Assembly (NCBI RefSeq): GCF_001720485.1
Contig: NZ_CP017114.1
Location: 1,984,001 to 2,048,000, forward strand
DNA from: Cobetia marina
GTDB lineage: Bacteria; Pseudomonadota; Gammaproteobacteria; Pseudomonadales; Halomonadaceae
Direction: 5' to 3'
Length of the DNA: 64,000 nt
Under the pieces are notes generated by a model. That model had not been told where the DNA came from. It saw nothing but the letters and a program-made list of their open reading frames with translations, and did no database searches. Positions 52,234 through 61,886 of the stretch are shown in pieces. Within the stretch, counting starts at the first letter, position 1; the number at the start of each line of letters is the position of its first letter. The translations under genes were made by a program, and so were the position numbers.

Positions 52234-53154
52234 GAGCTGTTGCGCGATCAGGTCAACGAAACCCTGGCGGTCGATATCGAACAATACCTTGGCGTTGTGC
52301 GGCTTGCCGGTGAGCTGGTAACGATCGACCACCGTCATGCCCTGGGTATGCTCGCCCTGTGTCTCGACCCCGACCCAGCACTCGACAGCGGTGAACAGCT
52401 CAGGCTTCAGCAGCCAGGCGATGGTGCAGGGGTCATGCAATGGTGCACCGCTGAAGCCCCACTTGGGGTCACGGTGGTAGATCATGAAGAAGTCGAGCAG
52501 CTCGGCGACACACTGGGCGACGGGATTGTCGATGGCGCGGATACGCTCGATATCCTCATCCATGATCTGCGCCTGATGGGTGACATCCAGCCCGCACATC
52601 ACGATGGGCAGGCCGGACTTGAACACCATGTCGGCGGCTTCGGGGTCGACGAAGATGTTGAACTCTGCGGCGGGGGTCCAGTTGCCGACACCTGCCGCGC
52701 CCCCCATCAGCACGATGCTGTCGATCTTGTGGTGTAGCTCCGGGTGGGTTGAGAGAAACAGCGCGATATTGGTCAGCGGGCCGGAGGGCACCAGCGTGAC
52801 CTTCTGCTCACAGGCACGGACCTTCTCGGCCATCAGCTCGATGGCGCTCTGCGTGACGGGGGCGAAGGCGGGGTCCGGCAGTTTGGGGCCATCCAGGCCA
52901 CTTTCGCCATGCACGCTGTCGGCAATGATCAGCTCACGCGCCAGCGGTTTCGGCGCGCCACCGGCGACCGGAATGTCATGCCGCCCCAGCAGGGTGAGCA
53001 CGCGCAGCGCGTTGTTGAGGGTCTTGTCGGGCGTCTGATTGCCGGCGCTGGTGGTGACGGCCAGCACGTCGAGCGCGTCTGAACTCAGGGCCAGAATCAG
53101 CGAGATGGCATCGTCGTGGCCGGGATCACAATCGAGAATGATGGGGCGCGGCAT
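52219..53154 (-). CDS. Pyrimidine-type nucleoside hydrolase
   Basis: Ribonucleoside hydrolase, 311 residues from the ATG at 53154 (AAGGA upstream; the frame extends to 53310 over the DsbA gene end). Seen: the calcium-binding [16 protein letters not shown] at the start (DCDPG-x-DDA, residues about 7-15), [14 protein letters not shown] in the middle, and [14 protein letters not shown] with the second metal-ligand Asp. It cleaves the N-glycosidic bond of nucleosides in the cytoplasm for salvage. Confidence 0.92.
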   Translation of the reverse strand: MPRPIILDCDPGHDDAISLILALSSDALDVLAVTTSAGNQTPDKTLNNALRVLTLLGRHDIPVAGGAPKPLARELIIADSVHGESGLDGPKLPDPAFAPVTQSAIELMAEKVRACEQKVTLVPSGPLTNIALFLSTHPELHHKIDSIVLMGGAAGVGNWTPAAEFNIFVDPEAADMVFKSGLPIVMCGLDVTHQAQIMDEDIERIRAIDNPVAQCVAELLDFFMIYHRDPKWGFSGAPLHDPCTIAWLLKPELFTAVECWVGVETQGEHTQGMTVVDRYQLTGKPHNAKVLFDIDRQGFVDLIAQQLKHYQ

Positions 53155-53230
53155 GCAGCAGTCCTTGTCGTGAGTCGTATTGTTGTCGTGACTTGCCTCA
53201 ATCAGCCTTTCCTTTATGCCTGAACGCAAA

Positions 53231-53262
53231 ACGACACGCCATCCTTGCGAAGGGCGTGTCGT
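53231..53262 (-). terminator. Terminator of the FrnE-like gene
   Basis: A perfect 10-bp stem (acgacacgcc / ggcgtgtcgt) with a 12-base loop lies about 45 bp past the stop of the DsbA-family gene, followed by TTTT on the minus strand. It also overlaps the region before the nucleoside hydrolase gene. Confidence 0.82.
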
Positions 53263-53306
53263 CTGTCCGTTCATGGCATTCGCGCTTGGCGTCAGCGCTT
53301 GGCAGA

Positions 53307-53960
53307 TCAATCCGTCTGCTGGGCACGCGCCTCATTGAGCATCTGCACCAGCACTTCCACCGGCTGGGCGCCGGGCACGTAGTACTGACCGACGATGGTG
53401 CTGGGCACCGACTGGATACCGGCGTTGCGCAGCGCTTCCTGCTGGGCGGCGACTTCCTGCTCGCCCGCGCCGGATTCGAGGAAGGTCAGCGCCTGTTCGA
53501 CGCTCAGATTCTCATCGTGCAGGCTTGCGATCTCGGCCAGCACCTGACGGTCACCCACATCCTTGCCATCGTGGAAGTAGGCGCTGAACAGCGCCTCCAG
53601 CAACGGGCGCTCCGCCAGGCCCACGGACTGCTGGCGCCAGACGATGCGCTGGGCATCGGTGGAGTTGGGCGTGCGCTCCATCAGGGCGTGGCGGAAGGTG
53701 ACGCCGCTCTGCGCGCCTGACTGGGCCACCTGGGCATCCAGCTCCGCGCCACGCTCGACACTGCCGAACTTCTGCGCTCGGTAGTCGACCCGCAGCATGC
53801 CTTCACGTGGCACCCACGGATTGAGCTGGAAGGGCAGATAGCTGACGCGCACTTCATCCTTGAAGTCGAGTTGCGCGATGGCGTCATCAAGATGACGCTT
53901 GCCGATCCAGCACCAGGGGCAGACCACGTCGTAGGCGACCTGGATATCGAGCTGTGACAT
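53307..53960 (-). CDS. FrnE-like DsbA-family oxidoreductase
   Basis: Cytoplasmic thioredoxin-fold protein of the DsbA/2-hydroxychromene-2-carboxylate isomerase group, 217 residues, no signal peptide. Active-site Cys14-Pro-Trp-Cys17 followed by WIGKR, and [20 protein letters not shown] with the cis-Pro near 184. FrnE-type proteins act in oxidative or metal stress or as disulfide isomerases. AGGAGA precedes the ATG. Single gene. Confidence 0.88.
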   Translation of the reverse strand: MSQLDIQVAYDVVCPWCWIGKRHLDDAIAQLDFKDEVRVSYLPFQLNPWVPREGMLRVDYRAQKFGSVERGAELDAQVAQSGAQSGVTFRHALMERTPNSTDAQRIVWRQQSVGLAERPLLEALFSAYFHDGKDVGDRQVLAEIASLHDENLSVEQALTFLESGAGEQEVAAQQEALRNAGIQSVPSTIVGQYYVPGAQPVEVLVQMLNEARAQQTD

Positions 53961-54100
53961 GGGGATTCTCCTGCTGATCTCTCACGCGCTCTTCAATGGG
54001 AGCCTAGGGCCATCTTGAGAGCACGTCGGAATGATTTTGAGCAATCGCTCATCAGTGTCTTGCCATCCTAGAGATTTTGGGCCTGGGACGCTACCGAAAA

Positions 54101-54139
54101 CGCCCTGGCCGATCATGTGTCATGACCGGACAGGGCGTT
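54101..54139 (-). terminator. Terminator of mmuM
   Basis: Outer stem ACGCCCTG/CAGGGCGT (54101-54108 with 54132-54139), inner pairing of gatcatg with catgacc, and TTTTC after it on the minus strand. It lies 116 bp beyond the mmuM stop. Confidence 0.75.
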
Positions 54140-54190
54140 CGTGTTCAGCGCTAATAATTCAGTACTTGGAGTTCAGCGCTTGGAGTTCAG

Positions 54191-54232
54191 TGCTGCGTAT
54201 TCACTGCTTCGTATTCACTGCTTCGTATTCAC
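54191..54232. repeat. Three 14-bp tandem repeats after mmuM
   Basis: tgctgcgtattcac (54191-54204) and two identical tgcttcgtattcac copies (54205-54218, 54219-54232); related ttcag-type 14-bp units precede them from about 54157. The array lies between the mmuM stop and its terminator. Confidence 0.88.
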
Positions 54233-54254
54233 TGCACCGGACTCAGCAACTCAA

Positions 54255-55250
54255 TCAACCCAGCGCCTTGCGTAGATCCGCCAGCGCGCGGATATCGTCC
54301 GGGCCGGTGCGGCAGCAGCCACCGATGGCCGTGGCACCTGCGGCCAGCCAGCGTGGTGTCCAGCCGGCGAGGTCATGGTCGTGGTCAGAGCCGTCGCCAT
54401 CAGAATCTACCGAGACGGCGCAGGCGGCGGACCAGGTCTTGGTGACCGGGTCATAGACCTCACCGGAGTTCGGGTAGATGACGATGTTCTTGTCCGTCTC
54501 GCCGCGAATCTCGCGCACCAGCGATTCGATGTGCTCAAGCGCGGTGCAATTGACGCCGATGGCGACCACCTGCTCGCAGTCGTCGATGGCGCGCACGGCC
54601 TCTCGGATCGGCGTGCCGTCGCTCAATTCGGTGGCGTTGCGCGCGCTGAAGGCGATCCAGGCACGCGCCGTGGGGAAGTCATCGCGCAGCAGGTCACACA
54701 CGGCCTGGGCTTCCTCGGCACACGGCAGCGTCTCGACGGCGAGCACGTCCGGTTTGGCATCCAGCAGCGTGGCGAGGCGGGCACGGTGGAAGTCGCGCAG
54801 GCCGGCGCGGTCCAGCGCGTAGCCGCCACGGTATTCGCTGCCATCGGCGAGATATGCGCCATAGGGGCCGACGGAGGCCGCGACCAGCGGCGGGCAGTCC
54901 AGGCGCTCCGGGTGTGCGGCCAGGTACTCGCTGCGGGCCTGGGCGGCCAGGGTGACAGAGCGCTGGATCAGCGCGCTGGCCTGGGTCTCGCTCAGGCTGC
55001 GCGCCATCAGGCCCTCGAGCGTGGCCTGGTAGCTGGCGGTGGTGGCGACATCGGCACCGGCCTCGAAGTAGGCGCGGTGCACATCGACGATCGCCTGCGG
55101 CTCATCGGCCAGCACCCTGGCCGACCACAGCGAGTCGTTGAGATCGAATCCGGCACGCTCAAGCTCGGTGGCCAGGGCGCCATCGACGATCAGGAAGGGC
55201 TGCTGGGCGGTGATGGCGCTCAGCGGATTGCGGGTGGCATCAGCGGGCAT
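54255..55250 (-). CDS. mmuM: Homocysteine S-methyltransferase
   Basis: Zinc methyltransferase of the MmuM/BHMT-like family, 331 residues. Seen: [17 protein letters not shown] at the start, [12 protein letters not shown] with the first zinc Cys, and [13 protein letters not shown] with the Cys pair. It methylates homocysteine with S-methylmethionine. The 5' end overlaps mmuP by 11 bp and an AGGAGG precedes the ATG, so the two are co-translated: uptake followed by use of S-methylmethionine. The pair is a way to recycle methionine. Confidence 0.93.
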   Translation of the reverse strand: MPADATRNPLSAITAQQPFLIVDGALATELERAGFDLNDSLWSARVLADEPQAIVDVHRAYFEAGADVATTASYQATLEGLMARSLSETQASALIQRSVTLAAQARSEYLAAHPERLDCPPLVAASVGPYGAYLADGSEYRGGYALDRAGLRDFHRARLATLLDAKPDVLAVETLPCAEEAQAVCDLLRDDFPTARAWIAFSARNATELSDGTPIREAVRAIDDCEQVVAIGVNCTALEHIESLVREIRGETDKNIVIYPNSGEVYDPVTKTWSAACAVSVDSDGDGSDHDHDLAGWTPRWLAAGATAIGGCCRTGPDDIRALADLRKALG

Positions 55251-56664
55251 CGAGGGCCTCCTGCGGGGTCGGAGTCGGGGAATTGGCGGCGTCGGTAGAC
55301 GAGCGATGGGTCAGAAAGTGGACCAGATAGCACAGCGCCACGAAGGGCACGCCGAAGTAGAGCGCGATGCGCTGGTTGGGGTCAAAGGCGATGCCGATGC
55401 AGGCCAGCGCGCAGAACAGGAAGGCGGCAATCGGCACGATGGGGTACAGCGGCGCGCGGTAGGTCAGCTCGCTGGCGCTGTGGCCGGCCTTCAGCCACTG
55501 GCGGCGGAAGCTGAACTGGCTGGCGGCGATCGCCATCCATACCAGCACCACGGCAAGCCCGGAAATCGACACCAGCGCCAGATACAGGGTGTCCTCGGCA
55601 TAGACGCTCGAGAGCAGCGACAGCAGACCGCCGAGCATGGTGATCAGCAGCGCGGGCACCGGAATGCCACGTTGATTGACGCGGCTGAACACGCGGGGCA
55701 GCGTCTTCTGGTCCGCCAGGGTCCACAGCATGCGCGAGGCGGCGTAGAGACCGGAATTGGCCGCCGACAGCAGCGCGGTGATGATCACGAAGTTCATGAT
55801 GTCCGCCGCGTAGGGGATGCCGGTGAGCTGGAAGACCGCCACGAAGGGGCTTTCCTTGAGACCGGCGCTGTCCTGCGGCAACAGGGCGGCGATGACGATG
55901 ATGGTGCCGATGAAAAAGATGATCAGTCGCCACAGGGTCGCGCGGATCGCCAGGGGCACGTTCTTCTCGGGATTCTCGCTTTCGCCGGCGGCGATGCCGA
56001 TCAGCTCGGTACCGGAGAAGGCGAAGCTGACGGCCAGCAGTGTCATCAGGATCGGCATCACGCCGTGATCGAACACCCCCTCCTGCAGGATGCGCGTGAC
56101 GCCCGGCGCCTCGGTATTGCCCGAGAGTGACGTGAAGCCGAACATGGCGGCGGCGCCCACGGCGATGAACACGATCACCGCGGCGACCTTGATCAACGAC
56201 AGCCAGAATTCGGATTCGGCGAAGAAGCGTGCCGAGACGATGTTCATGCCGAACACGATCAGCGAGAAGAGCCCGCACCAGATCCAGGGTTCGACATCGG
56301 GGAACCAGCGCCCCATGAACACGGCGGAGGCGGTGAATTCCGAGCCCAGTGCCACGGCCCAGGTCAGCCAGTAGAGCCAGGCGACGGTGTAGCCGGTGGC
56401 CGGGCCCAGATACCGGGTGGCGTGGGCACTGAAGGCGCCGGGTTCGGGGTGGTGCACGGCCAGCTCGCCGAGACACATCATCACCAGATAGACCACCAGT
56501 CCGCCGATCAGATAGGCGAGTACCGCCCCCGCCGGACCGGCCTGTTGAATGGTATAGCCGGAGCTGAGAAACAGGCCGGTGCCGATGACACCGCCGAGGG
56601 ATAACATCACCAGGTGGCGCTGCTGCATGCTGCGTTTGAAGTCGTGGGCGTTGCTGTCAGTCAT
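55240..56664 (-). CDS. mmuP: S-methylmethionine permease
   Basis: APC-family amino-acid permease, 474 residues from the ATG at 56664 (a GTG at 56676 is in frame). Twelve hydrophobic segments with [22 protein letters not shown] near 20-41 and [25 protein letters not shown], a close match in layout to MmuP of Escherichia. Assignment of substrate rests mainly on overlap with mmuM. The upstream 306-bp gap (56665-56970) is AT-rich with the gabT terminator. Confidence 0.92.
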   Translation of the reverse strand: MTDSNAHDFKRSMQQRHLVMLSLGGVIGTGLFLSSGYTIQQAGPAGAVLAYLIGGLVVYLVMMCLGELAVHHPEPGAFSAHATRYLGPATGYTVAWLYWLTWAVALGSEFTASAVFMGRWFPDVEPWIWCGLFSLIVFGMNIVSARFFAESEFWLSLIKVAAVIVFIAVGAAAMFGFTSLSGNTEAPGVTRILQEGVFDHGVMPILMTLLAVSFAFSGTELIGIAAGESENPEKNVPLAIRATLWRLIIFFIGTIIVIAALLPQDSAGLKESPFVAVFQLTGIPYAADIMNFVIITALLSAANSGLYAASRMLWTLADQKTLPRVFSRVNQRGIPVPALLITMLGGLLSLLSSVYAEDTLYLALVSISGLAVVLVWMAIAASQFSFRRQWLKAGHSASELTYRAPLYPIVPIAAFLFCALACIGIAFDPNQRIALYFGVPFVALCYLVHFLTHRSSTDAANSPTPTPQEALDAR

Positions 56665-56915
56665 GGTAGGGGTCACTCGAGGTGCTGCCGATGAGAAAGG
56701 CCTCTCTCTGGCAGCCGTCGTTCACGATGGCGTGTGGCATGGCGAGAATCGGTCGGAAATACGCAGAAATGCAGCGAATATCATAATTTAATCAACTAGT
56801 TGCCACAAAAGGCTGCTTGGGTTGATTGGCTATATGGTTAGATGGGTAATGAGCTTGCGATTCATTTCTTGGCCCAGGGTTTCCCTCCAGCGAAGCGCGT
56901 GGCGCTGGAAACGAC

Positions 56916-56939
56916 AACGGCCACCCGAAGGTGGCCGTT
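56916..56939 (-). terminator. Terminator of gabT
   Basis: A perfect 10-bp stem (aacggccacc / ggtggccgtt) with a CGAA tetraloop lies about 32 bp beyond the gabT stop. The minus-strand flank GTCGTTTCC is only moderately T-rich. Confidence 0.82.
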
Positions 56940-56970
56940 CTGTTACACGTGTGTCGGAAAAGGCAACCGA

Positions 56971-58257
56971 TCAGACGAGGCTTTCCAGCGCCTTCTCGAC
57001 GATGTCGAGACCTTCTTCCAGCACTTCCGGCTCGACCGTCAGCGGCACCAGCACGCGAATGGAGTTGGAGTAGAAACCACAGGACAGCAGGATCAGCCCC
57101 AGCTCCTTGGCCTTGGCACACACGGCCGCCGTCGCGGCGGGGTCCGGCTTGCCATCGGCGTCCACCAGCTCGAAGGCCGCCATGGAACCCTGGTTGCGTG
57201 AGTGCGCGACATGCGCGAAGCGTTCTTCCCACTGGGCGAAACGCGCGGCCAGTTGCTCGCCCATCTGGGTGCTGCGCTCCAGAATGTTCTCTTCGCGGAT
57301 GACGTCGATGACGGCCAGGGCCGCGGCGCAGGACAGCGGGTTGCCGCTGTAGGTGCCGCCCAGCGACCCCGGGCCGGAGGAATCCATCACCTCGGCGGTA
57401 CCGACGACGGCCGACAGCGGCATGCCGTTGGCTAGACTCTTGGCCATGGTCATGATGTCGGCTTCGACGCCGCTGTGCTCCATCGCGAACAGCTTGCCGG
57501 TACGCGCGAAGCCGGACTGCACTTCATCGGCGATCAGCAGGATGCCGTGCTCGTCACACAGCTCACGCAGCGCGGTGAGGAAGCTCGGCGAGGCGATGTA
57601 GAAGCCGCCTTCGCCCTGCACCGGCTCGATGACGATGGCGGCGGTGCGGTGCGGTGCGATGTCAGTCTTGAACAGGGTGCGGATGGCGTTCAGGGACTGC
57701 TCTTCGCTGATGCCGTGAATCGGGTTCGGGTAGGGCGCACGGAAGATGTCACCCGGCATCGGGCCGAAGTCGTTCTTGTACGGCAGCACCTTGCCGGTCA
57801 TCGCCAGGGTCATCATGGTGCGGCCGTGGAAGGCACCGTCGAAGGTGATGACACCGCTGCGGCCGGTGGCGGCACGTGCGATCTTGATGGCGTTCTCGAC
57901 CGCTTCCGCGCCGGAATTGACCAGGAGAGTCTTGCGTTCCGGGCCACGCACCGGCGTCAGTTCGGCCAGCTTCTGGCTCAGTTGCACGTACGGGGCGTAG
58001 GAGATGACGCCCGCGGCAGTGTGCATGACCTTGTCGAGCTGCGCCTTGACGGCGGCGACGACCTTCGGGTGACGGTGACCCAGGTTGAGCACGCCGATAC
58101 CGCCGGCGAAGTCGATCCAGCGGTTGCCGTCCGCATCCCAGATCTCGGCGTTCAGCGCGGTGTCGGCGAACTGCGGCGTGGCGGTGACGGCACCCTTGGC
58201 GACGTACTTGTGCTTGAGGACGTCGAGTTGTTCGTTGCTCAGCTGGGAGTGGCTCAT
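56971..58257 (-). CDS. gabT: 4-aminobutyrate aminotransferase
   Basis: Class III PLP aminotransferase, 428 residues from the ATG at 58257 (AAAAGGA upstream; the frame begins at 58305). Seen: NSGAEAVENAIKIAR at 114-128, FHGRT, GEGGFY with the Glu, LIADEVQSGFARTGK, and the PLP Lys273 in TMAKSLANGMPL. It moves the amino group of GABA to 2-oxoglutarate, giving succinate semialdehyde. The gabD gene is 137 bp upstream on the same strand. Confidence 0.95.
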   Translation of the reverse strand: MSHSQLSNEQLDVLKHKYVAKGAVTATPQFADTALNAEIWDADGNRWIDFAGGIGVLNLGHRHPKVVAAVKAQLDKVMHTAAGVISYAPYVQLSQKLAELTPVRGPERKTLLVNSGAEAVENAIKIARAATGRSGVITFDGAFHGRTMMTLAMTGKVLPYKNDFGPMPGDIFRAPYPNPIHGISEEQSLNAIRTLFKTDIAPHRTAAIVIEPVQGEGGFYIASPSFLTALRELCDEHGILLIADEVQSGFARTGKLFAMEHSGVEADIMTMAKSLANGMPLSAVVGTAEVMDSSGPGSLGGTYSGNPLSCAAALAVIDVIREENILERSTQMGEQLAARFAQWEERFAHVAHSRNQGSMAAFELVDADGKPDPAATAAVCAKAKELGLILLSCGFYSNSIRVLVPLTVEPEVLEEGLDIVEKALESLV

Positions 58258-58350
58258 GTCAGGTTCCTTTTCTTGTTGCCGGTGGCATGGCGCGAGCCAT
58301 GCCACCGTTGTCTAGTAAACGTGGTGGGATAACGGTGTGAGACGTCCTCT

Positions 58351-58385
58351 CGAAGCATCGGCGCGAGGCATCGTCGCGAGGCGTC
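58351..58385. repeat. 13-bp tandem repeats between gabD and gabT
   Basis: cgaagcatcggcg (58351-58363), cgaggcatcgtcg (58364-58376) and a partial cgaggcgtc (58377-58385) fill the spacer between the two genes. Confidence 0.8.
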
Positions 58386-58394
58386 CACACAAAA

Positions 58395-59888
58395 TCAGAG
58401 ACCGCCGATGCAGACGTACTTCAGCTCGGTGAACTCTTCCAGACCGTGGTGAGACCCTTCACGACCCAGACCGGACTCCTTGATGCCGCCGAAGGGCGCC
58501 AGCTCGGTGGAGATCATGCCCTCATTGACCCCGACCATGCCGTATTCCAGCGCTTCCAGCGTGTGCCAGATGCGACGGTAGTCGGTGGCATAGAAGTAGG
58601 CGGCCAGGCCGAAGGGCGTGTCATTGGCCATCGCGATGGCGTCTTCATCCTTGTGGAAGCGGAACACCGGTGCCAGCGGCCCGAAAGTCTCCTCATCCGC
58701 CACCACCATCTCGGTGGTGACATCGGCCAGCACGGTGGGCTCGAAGAAGCTGTGGCCCAGGGCGTGCGGCTTGCCACCGGTGACCAGGCGCGCGCCCTTG
58801 CCGATGGCGTCATCGACGTGGCTCTGCACCTTGCTGACGGCAGCGCCGTTGATCAGCGGACCGATGGTGTTGCCATCGACCAGGCCATCGCCGACCTGCA
58901 TGGCGGCGACCCGCGCCGCGAGCTTCTCGACGAAGGCATCGTAGACGCCGTCCTGGACGAGGAAGCGGTTGGTGCACACGCAGGTCTGGCCGGCATTGCG
59001 GAACTTGGAGGCGATGGCGCCGTCGACGGCGGCATCGACATCGGCGTCATCGAAGACGATGAACGGCGCGTTGCCGCCCAGCTCCATGGCGGTCTTCTTG
59101 ACGGTGGAGGCACACTGCGCCATCAGCGTCTTGCCCACCGGGGTGGAGCCGGTGAAGGAGACCTTGCGGATGCGCGGGTCGGTGGTCAGCACTTCGCCGA
59201 TGGCGATCGGCTTCATGGCGGTGACGACACTGATCAGACCTGCCGGCAGGCCGGCTTCCAGCGCCAGATCCGCCAGTGCCAACGCGGTCAGCGGCGTGGC
59301 TTCGGCCGGCTTGATGACCACGGCACAGCCTGCGGCGATCGCCGGCGCGCACTTGCGGGTGATCATCGCCAGCGGGAAGTTCCACGGCGTGATGGCTGCC
59401 ACCACACCGATGGGCTCGCGCAGCACCATCAGGCGCTTGTCGGCACCGTGGGACGGCAGGGTCTCACCGGCCATGCGCTTGGCTTCTTCGGCGAAGAATT
59501 CGATGAAGGAGGCGCCATAGGTCACCTCGCCACGCGATTCCGCCAGCGGCTTGCCCTGTTCCAGGGTCATCAGCTGGGCGAGGTCTTCCCGGTGCTCAAG
59601 CACCAGGTCGAACCAGCGGCGCAGCAGCGCAGAACGCTCCTTCACCGGCACCTTCTTCCAGGCGTTGCCGGCGATCTCGGCGGCGGCGACGGCGTCACGG
59701 GTATCCTCGGCGCTGACTTCCGCGACACGGGCCAGTTGCTCGCCAGTCGCCGGATTGGTCACGTTGAAGGTGGTACCGGTCTCGCGGCGCTCGCTGCCGA
59801 TCAAGGCAGGGACGAAGACGTCGCGGCTGTTCTCCGAGTTGACGTAGCGCTTCAGGAAGTCGCTGGTCGGGAGTGCAATACGGGACAT
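58395..59888 (-). CDS. gabD: Succinate-semialdehyde dehydrogenase
   Basis: Aldehyde dehydrogenase, 497 residues from the ATG at 59888 (AGAGGAG upstream; the frame begins at 59927). Seen: TPWNFPL at 168-174, FTGSTPVGK at 245-253, Glu269 in MELGGNAP and nucleophile Cys303 in GQTCVCTN, with Cys305 as the redox-switch partner described in GabD. It produces succinate with NADP+. Adjacent to gabT and probably in one operon with it and the upstream permease gene. Confidence 0.95.
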   Translation of the reverse strand: MSRIALPTSDFLKRYVNSENSRDVFVPALIGSERRETGTTFNVTNPATGEQLARVAEVSAEDTRDAVAAAEIAGNAWKKVPVKERSALLRRWFDLVLEHREDLAQLMTLEQGKPLAESRGEVTYGASFIEFFAEEAKRMAGETLPSHGADKRLMVLREPIGVVAAITPWNFPLAMITRKCAPAIAAGCAVVIKPAEATPLTALALADLALEAGLPAGLISVVTAMKPIAIGEVLTTDPRIRKVSFTGSTPVGKTLMAQCASTVKKTAMELGGNAPFIVFDDADVDAAVDGAIASKFRNAGQTCVCTNRFLVQDGVYDAFVEKLAARVAAMQVGDGLVDGNTIGPLINGAAVSKVQSHVDDAIGKGARLVTGGKPHALGHSFFEPTVLADVTTEMVVADEETFGPLAPVFRFHKDEDAIAMANDTPFGLAAYFYATDYRRIWHTLEALEYGMVGVNEGMISTELAPFGGIKESGLGREGSHHGLEEFTELKYVCIGGL

Positions 59889-60046
59889 GTGGAGCTCCTC
59901 TGGCGGTCTGGCGTGCAGTGCATTCATTGAGTGGACAGCGCTGGCGAATCGCGCGGACTGTCCTGATATCGGCTCGTGGTAGTCGAGCCCGATGGGGCCG
60001 GGCAGGCGGACGGACCTGCCCGGCGGTCACATGACGAGGCCTTTGC

Positions 60047-61471
60047 TCAGTGAGCGGTGAAGGCCGGTGCCATGATGCGGTCGCTGTATTCACGGCCGAA
60101 TTGCTTGAGGGCGATGGCGTACATCACCAGGCCCAGTGCCATCCAGGCGCCGAAGATCATCCACTCGGTGCCGGTCAGTGCGGAAGGGCTGCCCGGCAGG
60201 TACAGACAGGCCATGGCGAAGGACAGCAAGATGGCCAGCACACCGCAGAGCTTGCCGTGACGCACGCGGAACGGACGCGGCATGTCCGGCTCACGGATGC
60301 GCAGGATCAGGAACGAGATCGCGACGAACAGATAGGCGATGACGATACCCAGCCCGCCGGCATCCACGATCCACACCAGTGCCGGACGACCGAAGAAGGG
60401 CGCGATGCAGGACAGCAGGCCGATCAGCAGTACGGCGTTGGTCGGTGTCTTGTGTTTCGGGTGCAGCTTGCCGAGGGCGGCCGGCAGCATGCCGGCATGC
60501 GCCAGGGCGTAGATGGCGCGCGAGCCACCGATGTAGAAGGCGTTCCAGCTGGTGATGATGCCGGCGATACCTGCCAGGATCATCAGCTTGCTGGCCCAGG
60601 GCGTGTTGAACAGTGCCTGCATGGCATCCGGCACGCTCAGTGAACTTGCCAGCAGGGAGTCGTGATCCAGTGCCAGGCTGGTGGCCAGGATGATCAGGGC
60701 ATACCACACCACTGCCAGTACCACGGACATCATCAGCACCTTGCCGATGGCGTTGTAGGGAAGATTGATCTCTTCGGCGGCCTGGGGGATGACATCGAAG
60801 CCCACGAACAGGAAGGGCACCAGCACCAGCACCGCGATGATGCCAGCCGTCACGCCACCCTCAGACTGGGTGAACAGCGGCGTCATGTTGGCGACATCGC
60901 CTTCAAACAGTGCACCGGTCACGAACAGGACACCGGCGATCAGGATCACGCCGGTCACGACTTTCTGCAGCAGCGCTGCCGTGGTGATGCCGACGTAGTT
61001 GATCGCCATCATCGCCAGAGACCCGCCGACACCGACGGCGACCCAGGTGGCCTTGACGTCCCAGCCGGCGATGGTCCACATGTGACCGACGGCATAGCCG
61101 GGTGCGAGGTTCTCGATGACGGTCGGCAGGGCCACCGCCTCGAAAGACACCACGCTCAGGTAGCCGAGAATGATGGTCCAGGTGCACAGGAAGGACGAGA
61201 AATGTCCCATGGCACGGTAGCTGTAGACGTGTTCGCCACCCACCTTGGGCATGGCGGCGGCCAGTTCGGCATAGGTCAGGCCGATCAGCACGACGGCGAT
61301 GCCGCCGATGATGAAGGCGATGATGGCACCGATGCTGCCGGCATTCTGGATCATGCCACCGGTCAGGACGATCCAGCCCCAGCCGACCATGGCACCGAAG
61401 GCGAGGGCCAGAACGTCGCCGCGGGCGAGGACTCTGACAAGTTGTTCTGCAGGGGGAGTTGTTTGGGTCAT
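60047..61471 (-). CDS. APC amino-acid permease of the GABA locus
   Basis: APC-superfamily permease of 474 residues from the ATG at 61471, with about twelve hydrophobic segments. Helix 1 reads ALAFGAMVGWGWIVLTGGMI, and YAELAAAMPKVGGEHVYSYRAMG follows. The open frame reaches 61678 but the extra part is not membrane-like and lacks a ribosome-binding site. The gene precedes gabD-gabT and is divergent from a MocR/GabR regulator, so it likely imports GABA or a related amine (putrescine, amino acid); the exact substrate is not shown. Confidence 0.87.
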   Translation of the reverse strand: MTQTTPPAEQLVRVLARGDVLALAFGAMVGWGWIVLTGGMIQNAGSIGAIIAFIIGGIAVVLIGLTYAELAAAMPKVGGEHVYSYRAMGHFSSFLCTWTIILGYLSVVSFEAVALPTVIENLAPGYAVGHMWTIAGWDVKATWVAVGVGGSLAMMAINYVGITTAALLQKVVTGVILIAGVLFVTGALFEGDVANMTPLFTQSEGGVTAGIIAVLVLVPFLFVGFDVIPQAAEEINLPYNAIGKVLMMSVVLAVVWYALIILATSLALDHDSLLASSLSVPDAMQALFNTPWASKLMILAGIAGIITSWNAFYIGGSRAIYALAHAGMLPAALGKLHPKHKTPTNAVLLIGLLSCIAPFFGRPALVWIVDAGGLGIVIAYLFVAISFLILRIREPDMPRPFRVRHGKLCGVLAILLSFAMACLYLPGSPSALTGTEWMIFGAWMALGLVMYAIALKQFGREYSDRIMAPAFTAH

Positions 61472-61736
61472 GGGGGATGCGTCCGAGTCGATCTTGGAAT
61501 TTGTTATATGGCGGTGCCGGACCTGCTGATGTCTTTCGTGTGCGTCTGCTGTCCTCTGCCGAACGTTCTGGCGGGTAAGCAGGTGCAAGGTCAGTCCTGT
61601 CGCTGGCTGAGGCTTGTGGGAAAAATTCGCTCCTGTCGACATCGCAGGAGCGATCCAGCCATCGTGGGCTGTGAGCATCAGTCAGTAGGCAGCGCCTGAG
61701 GGACACGCTATCAGCGCCAACTGTTCAGGCGAATAG

Positions 61737-61769
61737 ACCAATTGAGCGTTTGACTGGACCAATCTTGGT
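61737..61769. promoter_or_regulatory. ACCAAT direct repeats with a dyad: GabR-type operator
   Basis: ACCAAT occurs at 61737-61742 and 61758-61763, 21 bp (two helical turns) apart, and the second is followed by TTGGT (61765-61769), making an ACCAA-N2-TTGGT dyad. It lies in the 415-bp divergent spacer (61472-61886). MocR/GabR proteins bind direct repeats with such spacing. The rest of the spacer holds no gene. Confidence 0.5.
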
Positions 61770-61886
61770 GGACTGCGGATAATCAGGGATGAATGGGCGC
61801 TGTACCCCGCCAGCCAGGCTGGTTGCTCACGTGATCTATGCAGCGTATGGACGTTATGGCTACATGAACGATATCGGGAGACCTGC

